Source: Petaurus breviceps papuanus
Lineage: Eukaryota; Chordata; Mammalia; Diprotodontia; Petauridae
Assembly (NCBI GenBank): GCA_028583685.1
Contig: JAMXIF010000048.1
Location: forward strand, 22,366,299-22,430,298
Reading direction: 5' to 3'
Length of the DNA: 64,000 bases
Under the pieces are notes generated by a model that worked only from the letters and a program-made list of their open reading frames with translations, ran no database searches and was not told where the DNA came from. The position numbers and the translations under genes are program-made. Positions 11,087 through 22,672 of the stretch are shown one piece after another (the stretch's first letter is position 1; every line of letters begins with the position of its first letter).

Positions 11087-11336
11087 ACTGGATGTGGTGA
11101 CACACTTGTGTAATCCCCTGCTGCTGGGGAGGCTGAGGCTGTTGGATCATAGAGTTAGAAGAGCTAATATTAATCAGATATGTACACCAAATCTGGAACC
11201 TATACGGTCAGCAGCCATCAGAATGCATAAGGAAGAGTGAATGAGACCAAATCAAATACAAAGTGGGTCAAAGCTTCTGCAGCAATCAGTAATGGGATCA
11301 GACCTGTGAGACCATAGGACTTCTAGCCTGGGAGGA
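11087..11336 (+). pseudogene. 7SL (SRP) RNA retropseudogene
   Basis: Colinear with most of 7SL RNA: 'tgtaatcccctgctgctggg' then 'gaggctgaggctgttggatc' (5' Alu domain), the central S-domain remnant, then 'gtgggtcaaagcttctgcag', 'caatcagtaatgggatcaga', 'cctgtgagacc' and 'tctagcctggg' (3' Alu domain). An A-run and an expanded tetranucleotide follow, as expected of a reverse-transcribed copy. 7SL is the RNA scaffold of the signal recognition particle. This copy is diverged and presumably silent. The identity is recalled family knowledge. Confidence 0.85.
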
Positions 11337-11345
11337 AAAAAAAAA

Positions 11346-11418
11346 GGAAGGAAGGAAGGAAGGAAGGAAGGAAGGAAGGAAGGAAGGAAGGAAGGAAGGA
11401 AGGAAGGAAGGAAGGAAA
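11346..11418. repeat. (GGAA)n microsatellite on the 7SL tail
   Basis: About 18 GGAA units start directly after the A-rich end of the 7SL pseudogene, so the array probably grew from its poly-A tail. Confidence 0.95.
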
Positions 11419-11439
11419 GGAGGGACAGGTGTTGCTCCC

Positions 11440-12170
11440 CATGTTTGGAATTTTATTTAATTCCACAAGCATTACTACAGGCCTGTTCTGTGCTAGGCAG
11501 GCAATGAAGATATAAAGACAAAAATGAAGTAGCTCTGTTGTCCAGTAGCTTACATTTTACTAGGGGGAAGAACATAGAGATATATACACAAAGTAAATAC
11601 AAAGTAATTTTGTGAGTTAAGGAGAGTACCAGGAACTGAGGGTGATCAGAAAAGGACTCATGTAGAAGGTGGAACTTGAGCTAATATTTGGCAGGAACTA
11701 GAGATTTCAGAAGCAGCAGAGAGGAGGATACTATTTCAGGCACAAAGAAAAACAGCTTATGCAAATTCATAGATATGGGAGATAGAGTGTCCTATATGGA
11801 AAACAGCAATAGGCTAATGTGTCTAAAATGTAGAGCACGAGTGGGAAAATAATCTGAAATCATTTTGGGAAAGTTAGGTGAGAGTCAGACTTGGATGACT
11901 TTAAATACCAAGATGGGAAATTTGTATTTTATCTTAGAGCCAATAGGGAACCATTGAAGCTTCTCAAGTAGGGGAATGACGATAGTACCTTTAATTTAGA
12001 CACATCAACTTGGTCATAATCTGATGGACCAAAGAAGGGAAGGAGTGGAGGTAATTTAGGAATAGCTTAGGAAGTTACTACAGTTGTCTAGGAGACAAGT
12101 GATGAACTGGGATTGGTTGAATAGATAGAAGGGAACAGATGCAAGGGACTTAGTAGCTACAGAATCAACT
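11440..12170 (-). mobile_element. LINE2, reversed, about 730 bp
   Basis: 'tgctaggcaggcaatgaaga', 'agcttacattttactagggg', 'gaaggtggaacttgagctaa', 'gagccaatagggaaccattg', 'actacagttgtctaggagac' in that order. This is the standard antisense LINE2 series. Confidence 0.85.
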
Positions 12171-12499
12171 AACAGTCACATTTTCACCCCACTCAGGGTG
12201 ACATGATTTTACTCTCCCTCATATGAAGCATTCATTCTAGATGAACACTTTCCTTGAGGAAAAATATAATCCATTTCCTACTGACTGAAACTTCAGGCTT
12301 CCTGGGCTGATTTGAACCACTGCTCTTCTCATTTTTAAGCATAATTGGTCTATGATTATTAGCTTCCTGCTAGGAGTTGGAGTGCTACCAGTGAGTAGGA
12401 TTTAAAATGAGAGAACAAAGAATGTTAGAGCTGGAAGGAACGTTAGAGACCATATTCAACTTTCTCATTTAGAAGAAGAATTTGAGGTAAAATGCCTTA

Positions 12500-12622
12500 G
12501 CTAGATAATGCATTTATCAAGCACTATGTGTCTGGTACTGGGCTAAGTGCTAGGCATACAAATGCAAACAAACAAGGCAGTCCCTGCTCTCAAGAAGCTT
12601 GCATTCTAATGGAGAAAACACA
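12500..12622 (-). mobile_element. LINE2 3' end, reversed
   Basis: 'gcatttatcaagcactatgt', 'ggtactgggctaagtgct', 'gcagtccctgctctcaagaa'. Confidence 0.85.
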
Positions 12623-13205
12623 ACATTTGAAGGGAATCTAGAAATGGGGGGACCCTCTGGGAGACAAGATATGAGTAGACCAGGAAGTGGTATGGAGGTT
12701 TGGTCTCAGCAAAATAAGGCAAACAATAGTCTATCAGAGCTGAGGGAACCAGAATTAGAGGAATCCAGGTTACTTGAGGGGAGAAGGTATTAAATGACTT
12801 CCTTGAGGTCATAGCACAGACTTGAAGAATTAAACATTAATTCAGAACTTCTAACTTTCCACATGGTCTTTCTACCCCCATGCTGTTCCCTTGCTCTGGA
12901 ATAAAATTTGGCCAAGAAGCAATAATATGAACCATTAGGAACAAGATTGCTCTTACTTCATATGACAGGATGGTTGAAAAAAAGAACTGAAAGCATTTTA
13001 CTTGGGTGACACTGACCAAGTCATTTCTGAGACATCTTTGGAATGGTTTACAAATGCATTTCCTCCCCTTAAGGGCTCAGACTAATATTCAATATGTATA
13101 TAAAAACAGGTTCCCAGAAATTTGGGGATTGCTATATAATGAACTCTAAAACATTCTTCTTATACAAAGGAAGAGAAGAATCATATAATTTCTTGATGCA
13201 TAAAA
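12623..13205. other. No recognisable gene or repeat
   Basis: Unassigned sequence. Open frames on both strands are mutual shadows. Confidence 0.45.
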
Positions 13206-13207
13206 AG

Positions 13208-13395
13208 CAGGATGGAGAACTATATTTCAAGTCAGAAAACCTGGGGGGTGAATCCCAACATTTACTAGCCATGTGACCTTGGACCTTCACCTTTCTGGTC
13301 CTCAGTTTTCTCATCTTCAAAAGGAAGAAGTTGGATGAAGATGATCCTCAAAGTTCCTTCCAGATCGAAATCTGTTCTCCTGTATTCTATAAGAT
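13208..13395 (+). mobile_element. MIR-like SINE
   Basis: 'agccatgtgaccttggacct', 'cctcagttttctcatcttca', 'ttccttccagatcgaaatct'. Confidence 0.7.
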
Positions 13396-13509
13396 GAAGT
13401 CCACGACCCAAAGCTTTGGTTGTGCATGGAAGGAGTCCAATTTGGGGAGTGACCTCTATATCTTTGACTTGTTTTATCCTTATCTAAAGTTCTCTCTGGG
13501 AAATCACAG

Positions 13510-15005
13510 AATTTTTACAGTTAGAAGGGACCAATGGGCAACATGATTCAATCTATAGCCAAAAGGAATCCCCATGATAACAAACTTTACAAGTGGACAT
13601 CCATCCTCTAATTAAAGACCTTTAACAAGTGAGAATTTATTACTTCCCAAGGCAGTTCATTCCATTTCGGGATAGATATAATTGTTAGGAAGCCTAAATT
13701 TGCCTTTTCATGGGCAAATTTCTACTACTGACCTTGGTTCTTCCCTGTGATGTAAAAAAAAAAAACAAAACCAAGCCTAAAATCCTTTTCCACATGACAA
13801 TCCTTCAAAACTTGAGCACAGCTATCATGTCCCTTTTAAGTCTTCTCTTCCCTGGGTTAAATGTGCCTAGCTCCTTCTACTAATCTTCATATAAGAACTC
13901 ATGCCCCTTTATTACCCTGCTTTCTTCCTCTAGAATCTCTAGCTTATCAATGTCCTTCCTAAACTGTGGCACCCAGAACTGAATACAATACTTCAGAAAT
14001 TGCCTGCCCAGAGCAGAGTACAACATGAAGTATTTCACCTCTTTATTCCTCCCTTAATGCAGACCAAGATCAATTGGCTTTTTTGGGGTGCTACATCACA
14101 CTGTGAACTCATGGAGTTTAAAAGCTCCTAAACCCCCAAGACCTTATTCATATAAACTACTAAGTATGCTTCCCCCATCTTTTACTTCCATAGCAGACTT
14201 TTTGAACCCAAGCTGTCCTTAATACATTTTATTTTATTAGATTCAATGTAATGCAATGCCACGTCAAGATCTTTTTTTATCCGTCTGTCATCCATTGTGT
14301 TAACTATGCCCCTCCCTGAGCCCAAGCTTTGTGCCATCTGCAGATCTGATAAACTCAAAGCTTATATCCCTGGGGCACTCCACTGGAAACTTCCTGACAA
14401 GTGGAAATTGAACCATTAACAACTACTCTTTGAATACAGCCATTCATCCAATTATGAATCGATCTAATTGTATTACTGTTGGAGGCCACATCTCTCCATT
14501 TTTCCATAAGAATAATATGAGATTTTTAAAAAGTAAGCTTTTTCTAAAATCTATGTGAATGATATTTGTAATTAGTTCACCAGATCCACTAATTTAGTAA
14601 TCCTGGGGGGGGGGGAGGGGAAGGTAACAAGTTTAATCTGATAGGATTTACTTCCATTGACATCATGGTATCTCCCCTGTATCACCACTTTTCTGGATGA
14701 TAACTAACCATTTCTTTGATGATCTCTCTGGAATGTTCCCAGGAATAAAAGTTGAGATCACTGACCTATAGCCCTATAGTTTTCTCTTCCTTGTTTTGAA
14801 AAGTGGGACATGTGCTCTTCTCTAGTCCAATAACACCATGCCCCACTCTCAATGATCTTTCATATAAGACAGGCAGTGAGTGGGTCAGAAACCGTATCTA
14901 CAAGTTCTCTTACTAATTCATCTAGGTCAGGGGACTTGAATTTATCAAGGAAAACTAGGTGATCTCTTAATATCTCTTGTTATCAACTCTGTTAGTCAAC
15001 TCCCA
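13510..15005 (-). mobile_element. L3/CR1 LINE, reversed, about 1.5 kb
   Basis: Antisense series of the family: 'ggcagttcattccatttcgg', 'ctatcatgtcccttttaagt', 'ctttgtgccatctgcagatc' (reverse of the FADDTK stretch) and 'ctggggcactccactggaaa' (reverse of SGVPQG). Further on come 'ccattcatccaattatgaat' and 'gggacttgaatttatcaagg'. It is the longest L3/CR1 stretch in the window. Confidence 0.82.
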
Positions 15006-15282
15006 TTCCAGGTTCTTTTATTTCAGGCTCAAATGTCATTCTCCTTTGTCAGGGAAAAGAGAAGCAAAATCATAAATAAGCAGCTCTGTACTCTCTCTTG
15101 TCAATTCCATCATCCCACCCACCCTGTGAGATCCTATCCCTTCTTTGATCTTCCTCCCTTCCTCCCTCTCTCTCTGTCTCCCTTTCTCTCTCCATACACA
15201 CACACACATATGTGTATATGTATAATGAGTATACACACATATCTGTATCTACATCTATATATCTACATCTATTTCTATATCT

Positions 15283-15568
15283 TGGCCTACCGGTCTCATG
15301 TAGGTGAAGCATATGGGCTAGTCACAGGCCTGATCCCACTACTGATCCACAAAAGAGATGAATCCTACTCCTTTTCCATTCTGGTCAGGTTAAGTAACCT
15401 GGTAGTTTCCTGAGCTCCTCAGGGTTCACCATATTGATGACGAACTTCAAGTTGACACCCAATCTGCATAGCCCAGTGTAGTTTAGAACTCCTGAGCTTA
15501 AGTTATTTGCCAGCCTCAGGTAGCTGGCATTTGACAGGTGGAATTATAGGTATGTGCCACAATTCTTA
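15283..15568 (-). pseudogene. 7SL (SRP) RNA retropseudogene, reversed
   Basis: Reverse complement of 7SL along nearly its whole length: 'tagtcacaggcctgatccca' then 'ctactgatcc', 'gggttcaccatattgatgac', 'gaacttcaagttgacaccca', 'atctgcatagcccagtgtag', 'gaactcctgagcttaagtta' and 'ggtggaattataggtatgtg'. About 285 bp against roughly 300 nt for the RNA. Not an Alu: the central S-domain, which Alu lacks, is present. Confidence 0.85.
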
Positions 15569-15687
15569 GATTTCAATTAACTTAAAAAATCACAACTTTT
15601 TTGTTATTGTTGTCCTTTGCTTTCCTTACTAGCCTTAGCTCATCTGGAGTTTAGGTTCTGAGTTTGAATATAGTTCAATGTAGTTCA

Positions 15688-15946
15688 GGGGAAGCAAGGT
15701 AGTGCAGTGGACAGAGGTGCAGGCTTGGAGTCAGAAGAACCCAAGTTCAAATTCCACCTCTGACATTTTCTAGTTGTGTGACTCTAGGCAAGTTATTTAA
15801 TCTGTTTGCCTCAGTTTCTTAATCTGTAAAATGATGATCATAATAGCACCTACCCTGCAGGATTGTTATAAGGATCAAATGAGATAATAATTGTAAAGGA
15901 CTTAGCCTAGTGCCTGACACATGGTAAGTGGTAAATGTTAGCTGTT

Positions 15947-15949
<3 letters not shown>
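15688..15949 (+). mobile_element. MIR/Ther-like SINE, full length
   Basis: 'ggtagtgcagtggacagagg', 'aagttcaaattccacctctg', 'ctaggcaagttatttaatct', 'tagcacctaccctgcaggat', 'agtgcctgacacatggtaag'. It ends in the adjacent CA array. Confidence 0.85.

Positions 15950-15993
<44 letters not shown>
15950..15993. repeat. (CA)n microsatellite on a SINE tail
   Basis: About 17 CA units, then TATATA, directly after the SINE 3' end. Confidence 0.95.
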
Positions 15994-16485
15994 GTAAATA
16001 CACATATTCATATAATAGGTATATAATAGTCTTTATTTCACCCCACAGAAAACTTAGAAAAGATATAAAGGACTCAGTGAACCATAAACAATTTTACTTC
16101 ACAGAAAATACAGAAGTCACATAGAAGACTCATAGTAGCCCATAAACAATTCTTTTCTCTTCCTGATGATCCCCATATTTCCCTAGGCCCCTATTTAATC
16201 ACTGAGTTTCACAGCCCCTCAGTTTTAGACTCTCCTTGGAATAGAAATAAATTTGGCAGTCTCCTGACATTCTGATGAGACCCACTTTCATTCTAGAGAT
16301 AGACTCTCCCCAGAAGAAAAACCAACTTGGGGTTGATAGTGAGATAACTTTTCCCATCATACCTGCACTGTCCAAATAACTTATGGCAGCAAGGGAGGGA
16401 AAATTTCAGACTTTTTGCTCCTCTATATCATGGCTATAGTTCCTTGATGGTCTTCTAGCTATAGAGTCACATGTGAAAACCTGTG
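15994..16485. other. No recognisable gene or repeat
   Basis: Unassigned sequence with a loose internal near-repeat: 'agactcatagtagcccataa' (about 16126-16145) resembles 'ggactcagtgaaccataaac' (about 16070-16089). Confidence 0.4.
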
Positions 16486-16487
16486 GA

Positions 16488-16645
16488 TTTAGAGCTGGAA
16501 ATATCTGGGGGCCATCAATCTTGAGGTATAAGGAACCTGAGATGTCATCTAGACCAACTTGCTTGTTTTACAGATGAGGAGAATGAAGCCCAGAAAGGTT
16601 AAGTAACTTGACCGAGGTCACAGAATTAGTAAGTATCCTCTTCTC
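16488..16645 (-). mobile_element. MIR-like SINE
   Basis: 'ttgttttacagatgaggaga', 'cccagaaaggttaagtaact', 'tgaccgaggtcacagaatta'. Confidence 0.75.
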
Positions 16646-17935
16646 CACAAAATGTTGACCTTACTCAGAATCTTATTTTTTCCTCACTAGAAGGCTAAGA
16701 TCCCATTCATGATGCATAGTGCACTCCTAACTTTCTACTGGCTGGTTTGCATGATGATAATATCAGATCCCATCTAGAAAGGAAATGATGATTTGGGAAT
16801 CATCCAGGATGGATCCTCTGGGGCCATGGAGGATCCCAAAGGAATAGGATCTTGTATTCTCTACATCTTTAAGTCAATTGCTTGATGCTAAAGGTGTGAT
16901 TTATTATAGAATACTATTTGCAAAAGTATGCCTGTTTCCTTCAAAATCAAGGATGCCCTCTGTGCATGTGTAAATTATTTCCATAAACATTTTATTTAGA
17001 TGAGAAAGTAAGTATATGGGTTGGTAGTTACTAATGTTCTTTCAGTCGCACTTTCCCCTCATAATAATAAAGTTTAAGTCTTTTCTCCATCTTTGGTTTC
17101 TTCTCTTGCTTCAGAAAGTTTCAAATTTCAACCCTTAATCCTAAAAATAATACAACTCCCCCCCCCCAACAAAACCTCAAATCCTTTTACTTCCATCCTT
17201 GAATTATTTTGATATATACTTGGCTTATTCCAGAAACCTTTCCCAACCTTCAATGTTCTTCAATATCATTTCCACTTACTCAAAAAAACACATCTAGGAC
17301 TGGGGTATGAGAGTCCAAATATGGTGGCTCTACTCTCCTCAATAGCGTTAAGAATCTGTTATAAAAATCCTTACAGATCGTTTCCATTTTTTGTCTGTTT
17401 TCCTTCCAGTTTCATCCTTAAATGTCCTCATTATGACTTAGCTATGTCTTTTGCCAAGCTTTCTTTAAACTGTTTTTTCCTACCATTGATTCTTAATGTT
17501 TTATAAGGTGAAACTCCTCATAATCTTCTGTTGTCCTTCACTTTAAGATTTTACAAGTGAATTATATTATAAACCAGTGTTGCCCTTGGATGACATATCT
17601 TTCTCTTTGGCAAAAAGATCCAGTGTTTGCTATATAAAGTAGTTTTTAGGCTCTTTTGGTTTCCTTGTTCTGGCAACTGACTTAGTTAAACTTCCGTATG
17701 GAATGTTAAAATCAGTTTAGGTATCCTTTCCTCAATCCATTTCCCTTTTTTTAAAAAAAAATAAACAACTTGTTTAAATAGTTCAGATCATGGTTAGCTC
17801 TACATCATATCTTTTTTTTCATTTTAATTTTGTATCCTATTTAATCTTTGCCTTAGTGAGCTGGTGATCACACAACAGGTTCAGGAATGAACCCCGTGTT
17901 CTAATCAAGAAGCATTTATTAAGTGCTTTCTATGT
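16646..17935. other. Repeat-poor intronic stretch
   Basis: Nearly 1.3 kb without a recognisable transposon or coding signal. AT-rich with homopolymers near 17160 (C) and 17750 (A). Confidence 0.45.
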
Positions 17936-18045
17936 TCCCTGGAATAAGAAATGGCAAACTCCTCCAGTATCTCTGCCAAGAAAACCTCAAATGGGGTCAC
18001 AAAGAATTGGACATGACTGAAAAATGACTGAACAACACTAAATTT
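17936..18045 (+). mobile_element. CORE/MIR-like SINE, 3' part only
   Basis: 'gaaatggcaaactcctccag', 'gccaagaaaacctcaaatgg', 'catgactgaaaaatgactga', 'acaacac'. 5'-truncated. Confidence 0.85.
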
Positions 18046-18405
18046 TATGTTCCAGGCTCTGTTCTATGCACTGAAGAAACAAAGAAAAAAATGAAAACCG
18101 TCCCATCTCAAGGAGATTACATTCTGACATAATACACGAGTAATGAATCATTTCCTTTCTGCTTAAATATAATCTACTTCATTGTTTGTGTTATTTGGTG
18201 TTTGCGATACCCAGGGACTCCTGATTCTTTTCTTGAAGAAAGCAGTCATGATAAAAAAAAATAGCCTGAAGCTTCACTGGCATCCACAAATGTCTAACTT
18301 CTCTTGTTCCTTACTCCCAAACCATATTTCCCAATACATTTTTTGCTGCCCTCACCGAGTCTCAATTTTACCCTGAAGTCATTAGGTATTGAAATATATG
18401 TTGTT

Positions 18406-18564
18406 CCTGACTAATGCTTAATGTGAAGGTATTTGTAGATCCTATATCTGATTGCATGCCACCATGGGGTGGGGGGGGGAGGAGGAGAGGAAGTGGGAGA
18501 AAATTTGAAAGGGATTGTGGAACTCAATGTTGTAAACTAAAAGTAAATAAACAAATTTTAAAAA
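18406..18564 (+). mobile_element. L1 3' tail, 5'-truncated
   Basis: Flanked by the perfect 15-bp TSD 'gaaatatatgttgtt' (18391-18405, 18565-18579). Body: 'cctgactaatgcttaatgtg', 'tagatcctatatctgattgc', G-rich run, 'ggaactcaatgttgtaaact', 'aataaacaaattttaaaaa'. A classic L1-mediated insertion of about 160 bp, of the same tail type as 28210-28747. Confidence 0.93.
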
Positions 18565-18579
18565 GAAATATATGTTGTT

Positions 18580-19394
18580 TTTAAATCGAGTGCTTTAAGT
18601 TCTTCACAGAATCTATTATCCCTTCATCCCCTGAAACATATTTTTGAAGCATGCGCTGTGATCATTTTAAGGATGCACTCTTCCCAAATATTTATCTTGG
18701 GCATTCCAATGAATAGAAGTGATCAAGCAAAGGAACACAGGTTGGACTGTCCTTGAGACACTGAAATGTTCTTTTGATGACCACCCCCCCCCCCAACCTT
18801 GTTCCTGAAATGAAGTCCAATACTTTTTAAATGAAAGTATGCTTCTGGTGCTGCTGTGTGCCTGCCAGTTGTGGAAACCTAGTGTCTGGAGAACTAAAAT
18901 TGAGACCCATCCAAAAGGGAATAAAGAAGAACATAGTTGGTAGAAGAGAGCTGTACCATAGTACAATACAAGGAATTATGGAGAAGTGGAGCAAAGGATG
19001 TCATCAGAGAAAAATATCTGAACTAAATAATAAGCCCATCACATAATAAGAGTGAGATTTAACTGATCTCCATCATCATGATCTCCACTGGTAACCTCAC
19101 CATGGTATTAGAACTCAAGGATGGAGTTGGATGGAGCCCCAGTGCCAAACTTATGGGAAGCTGTGGGAGTTGTATAGAATGGTATCATGAATAGGTTGCA
19201 GTCTGCATCATTGAAGAGAATACTGCCATCAGTGAAATCACAGGTCCATTTGACCATTGACGTATTAGCGGGTATTGCCTCTGGCAGGGGAATTCCTGTA
19301 CTCAATACTCCTTCCTATTCTGACTTATGGCCTAGCCTGTGAGTCCAATTTCTCTCCCTAAGTGGTTTCTTGTTATAGGTTCCAATGTGTTGGC
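18580..19394. other. No recognisable gene or repeat
   Basis: Unassigned. 19108-19305 is open on the minus strand (65 codons) but matches no protein I know, and no splice or poly-A context supports it. Confidence 0.45.
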
Positions 19395-19765
19395 TCAGAA
19401 TTCCACAGCCCTGTTTCTCTTGCTGGACTCCCATGCTTTGCAGACATGCTTATTTGGGAAAAGTTGCTCTGCGGTCCCCAAACCCAGTATTTTCAGAAGA
19501 GACTTACTTTTACCTAGAGGTAGCCTTTTTGGTATTCTTTGTCACCTTCTTACTTCTTAGAATCTCTAGTCTCCTTCAAAGTTCAGCTTAAATGCTTGCC
19601 CCAAGCTACTGCCTCCCCCTGAATCCACCTTGTATTTGTTTTGCATATGTGTACATTTTGTCTCCACTGAGAGAAGGCAAGTTCCTTGAGGACAGGGACT
19701 ATTTCATTTTTGGTTTTACATCTCCAGCACCTGCCATAGCAACTTGCTTGATTTGCTGCTTGTCT
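19395..19765 (+). mobile_element. LINE2 3' portion
   Basis: 'gaatctctagtctccttcaa', 'agttcagcttaaatgcttgc', 'aggcaagttccttgaggaca', 'catctccagcacctgccata'. Confidence 0.75.
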
Positions 19766-19879
19766 GGCCCAATAACTTTTCTTAACTCTACCTAGTTCCT
19801 TTAGGTTATGATAGGCATGACTGCTCATGTGTGAAAAAGCTTTGTTGCTACTTGGTCCATCTGGCACCCAGTCTTATTT

Positions 19880-20140
19880 TTTTTCTTCAATGCAGTGTCA
19901 GTGAATTTTCTAGGATATTGAAAAGAACACTGGTTCCTCTCCTTCTTCTATTACCAACTTGCTATGAACATGAATGTTTGTTGGAAAATCACTCAAACTC
20001 TCTGAGCCTCAATTTTCTTTTGTAACATTAGAGACATAATACTTGCATTAACCACCTCAAATGGTTGTTGCAAAGAAAGTAAGCACTTTTTAATCTCTAA
20101 AGCACTATGTAAGTATGAACTTGTGATAATATTATTAGAG
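19880..20140 (+). mobile_element. MIR-like SINE
   Basis: 'actctctgagcctcaatttt', 'acctcaaatggttgttgcaa', 'ctctaaagcactatgtaagt'. Confidence 0.65.
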
Positions 20141-20295
20141 AGGTAGAGGAGCAACATGGATGAAGGTCTGATTTTGGAGTCAGGATGAGCTGGGTTCAAG
20201 TCTTGCTTCTAACAGCCACGTGACCATAGGTGAGTCATTTAACCTCTTCGTGGCCCAACCACTTCCCTAAGACTATACCTTATAGATGAGCTGCT
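20141..20295 (+). mobile_element. MIR/CORE-like SINE
   Basis: 'tttggagtcaggatgagctg', 'ggttcaagtcttgcttctaa', 'tgagtcatttaacctcttcg'. Confidence 0.75.
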
Positions 20296-20299
20296 GATC

Positions 20300-21456
20300 A
20301 TGGGCATAGGGAGTTTCCACACTTTGAGCTCACTTTAGTGAGGAAAATGCAAGTCTACAACCCCCTCACCATCACTCCAACTCAACCTAAAATATTTTTA
20401 TCAGTATTCCTCAAAGTTGTGCATTTGTGGGTGCCATATTATTACTTTCTTTCACCTTTAAGCTTTGCCATATAGTATCCTTTTCTTCCATTTCTTAGTC
20501 AAAAACTGAAACTACTTTTCTCTGTTTGAAATCCTAGACTCTTCTCAATTCACTTCCCCAATTTCTGATCTTATTTATCAACCTTAGATAGCTCCTACCT
20601 CAAGATAACCTAGGCTTACGGCCAACTGACAGCTGAGTCAGTGGGGATGCCTCTCACAATTGAATTACTGCATTTTTATAAAAAGATATCTTAAAACATG
20701 TTGAAATCAATATATAACTCATTTCTAGCAAAGGTAGCAGTTTGTATCTTCTTTGAAATTTCTTATAGGTATTTGAATTTTAAAAGAGGACACTTGTTTG
20801 CCCAAATGAACCTCTAATTGGTGCAAATTCAGTTTACTGGCTAAATGAAAATATTTAGGCAAAGTGAAGAAGATAGCCTTGGGCTAAGGAGCCTTAGTGG
20901 CAAATGTGAAGATTCAATCAACTGGTGGCCTCTGGGTTAGAAGGCTTGAAGAGGTGGCTGAGAAGCTTCCTGACATTGAATGTCCCTTCCCCCTCCCTAT
21001 ACTTGACTTCAGAAATGCTTTAAACTGGGTTCTTACAGTCCTCTCTGTTCTGAACAAGCCCTGTTCTGTGCCTCTTCTTTCCAGGGTGTTGAGCAGGGAC
21101 ACTCTAGATGACCTTCGACCTTTGTAAGTGTTCTTCTAACTCTTTACCCAAGAAAATCATTCTGCCCAGTTCCATCTGGATGTGACCCATTTGACCAAGG
21201 GGCTGCCTCTTGAAATTGGGCTCTGATTGTGTGCATGTGTGTGTATGTGTGTGTGTGCATGGGGGGGACCTAGGCTGTGATTTGGTGAAGCTGGGCTATC
21301 TCTCAGTTACCAAGGCCACTCCATTTTTGTGTTCAGATGACTTGGTTGGTTGCTTATTCAACTATTCATTAAGCATAGTTTTATCATCTACTCATGGAGC
21401 CAGACCACCTCAGATCTGTCCACAACTTATAACAATCAGAGTAACTTTTAAGATAC
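20300..21456. other. Downstream intron flank of the 68-bp exon
   Basis: Mostly unique sequence; a TG-rich run lies at 21228-21262. No repeat or further RALGPS1 exon recognised. Open frames on both strands at 20897-21127 overlap each other and show no family motif. Confidence 0.45.
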
Positions 21457-21524
21457 CTGCAAGATCCTCCTTTGAAGATACCAGTCGGGGAGAACAGCTT
21501 CCTGGTTCAATTCTCAGAGACAAC
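21457..21524 (-). CDS. RALGPS1: RALGPS1 internal exon (linker after RasGEF domain)
   Basis: Second exon of the same minus-strand gene. The acceptor reads CCTGTTTTTCAG and the donor is GTATCT. The 68 bp start with the G that completes the lysine codon (AA|G) left open by the exon at 57602-57695. They then give 22 codons, [20 protein letters not shown] then LA, and end with the first base of a Gly codon. From memory, human RALGPS1 runs [20 protein letters not shown], while RALGPS2 has LSLKIEPGTSTPRSAASRED, so this is RALGPS1. The segment is the serine/proline-containing linker between the GEF domain and the PxxP/PH part. The next exon should begin in phase 1; I could not find it in 1-21456, so it probably lies outside the window. 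A 148-codon open frame on the opposite strand (21210-21656) is a shadow of this exon. Confidence 0.93.
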
Positions 21525-21664
21525 CTGAAAAACAGGATTTTTGCTAGATCAGTGTGGGCTCTAAGTCCAGAAAAGAACTGGGAGCAAAATTCGGAGTTGA
21601 AAGAAGTCCTCAGATCAAAGGACCTACAGCTGGTCAGGATCTGGAAGAGCATATAATCCAACAG

Positions 21665-21800
21665 GAACCACTTCTACACCATCCCTGACAATAAGTCATT
21701 CAGTTTCCCCTTGAATGCCTCCAGTGATGGAGGACTCACCACTTATGTGGCAGGTCACTCCAATCTGAGACAGCTCTAGATCTCTTTGGTTCACTCCTCT
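21665..21800 (-). mobile_element. L3/CR1 3' end, reversed
   Basis: 'gaatgcctccagtgatggag', 'gactcaccacttatgtggca', 'tctgagacagctctagat' are the reversed terminal part of the L3 consensus. It lies just upstream, in transcript sense, of the 68-bp exon. Confidence 0.75.
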
Positions 21801-22414
21801 GATCAGAGAGAAGGTTCATGGTCTATTCACAAGTAAGGATGTGCCCGGGAAATCCAATTAGTTTTAAACAAGGGTCTTACTATTTTTCCTCTTTTAAAGT
21901 TTGATTGGTTCCTTCTATATAAACATTATACAAGTCACTTACTGAAGCCTGTTTATAAGTTGTTGGCCACACCATAAGAAATTTTTGGCCATAACCACTT
22001 GTGAAATGTATCTGCTAAGTAATGGAGAGGTCAGGATCTTCATCAGTGGAGGAAGGACTGCAGATGAGACTGAAGGTCCTTGAAATATTGAGATGCTAAA
22101 ATTGGGCATCCCCCAAACTCTTTCAAACAGGCTGGGAACCTTCCAGAGGAACAGAGAAATGAAATACATACATATATACACATACATAATATACATGTAT
22201 ATGTGTATTATATGCATCTGCAAATTATATAGTATATATCTGTATCTTACAGTGCTCTTTGGAATTAATCTTTCACATTATCCAATCATGTAAAATACAA
22301 GTATTTTTATTTGATGTATTTTGTTTTTGTACTTTCCATGACTAGCTAGCACAATACCTTGTACATAATGGGCATTTAATAAATGTTGAACTACTATTAC
22401 AACTACTAATAGGT

Positions 22415-22672
22415 AGCATTAATATAGGACTTTCAGGTCTACAAAGCTCTTTACCAATATTATTTAATTTGATTATCACAACAATAGATGTGAGGAGGTA
22501 AATGTTTAGATTGTACCTGTTTTTACCATTGAGGAAACTGAGTCAGACAGAGGTTAAGTCACTTGCCTAGTTTAACACTGCTAGCAAGTATCTGAGGTTG
22601 GATTTGAACATGAGTCTTCTTGATTTCAAGTTCAGTGGTGTATCCATTGTACTACTTGGCTTCCTAAAGTAC
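22415..22672 (-). mobile_element. MIR/Ther-like SINE, full length
   Basis: 'ggtctacaaagctctttacc', 'accattgaggaaactgagtc', 'gaggttaagtcacttgccta', 'gaggttggatttgaacatga', 'tccattgtactacttggc'. Confidence 0.88.

Noticed and set aside
15283-15568. Alu-like antisense sequence ('gaactcctgagcttaagtta')
   Set aside because: Rejected as Alu because the 7SL central domain is present; annotated as a 7SL pseudogene.
19108-19305. 65-codon minus frame with cysteines (CDFTDGSILFNDADCNLF)
   Set aside because: Looks protein-like but I cannot tie it to any family, and it has no clear exon boundaries.
21210-21656. 148-codon plus-strand open frame, among the longest in the window
   Set aside because: It is antisense to the RALGPS1 exon at 21457-21524 and runs through a TG-rich microsatellite. 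No domain.
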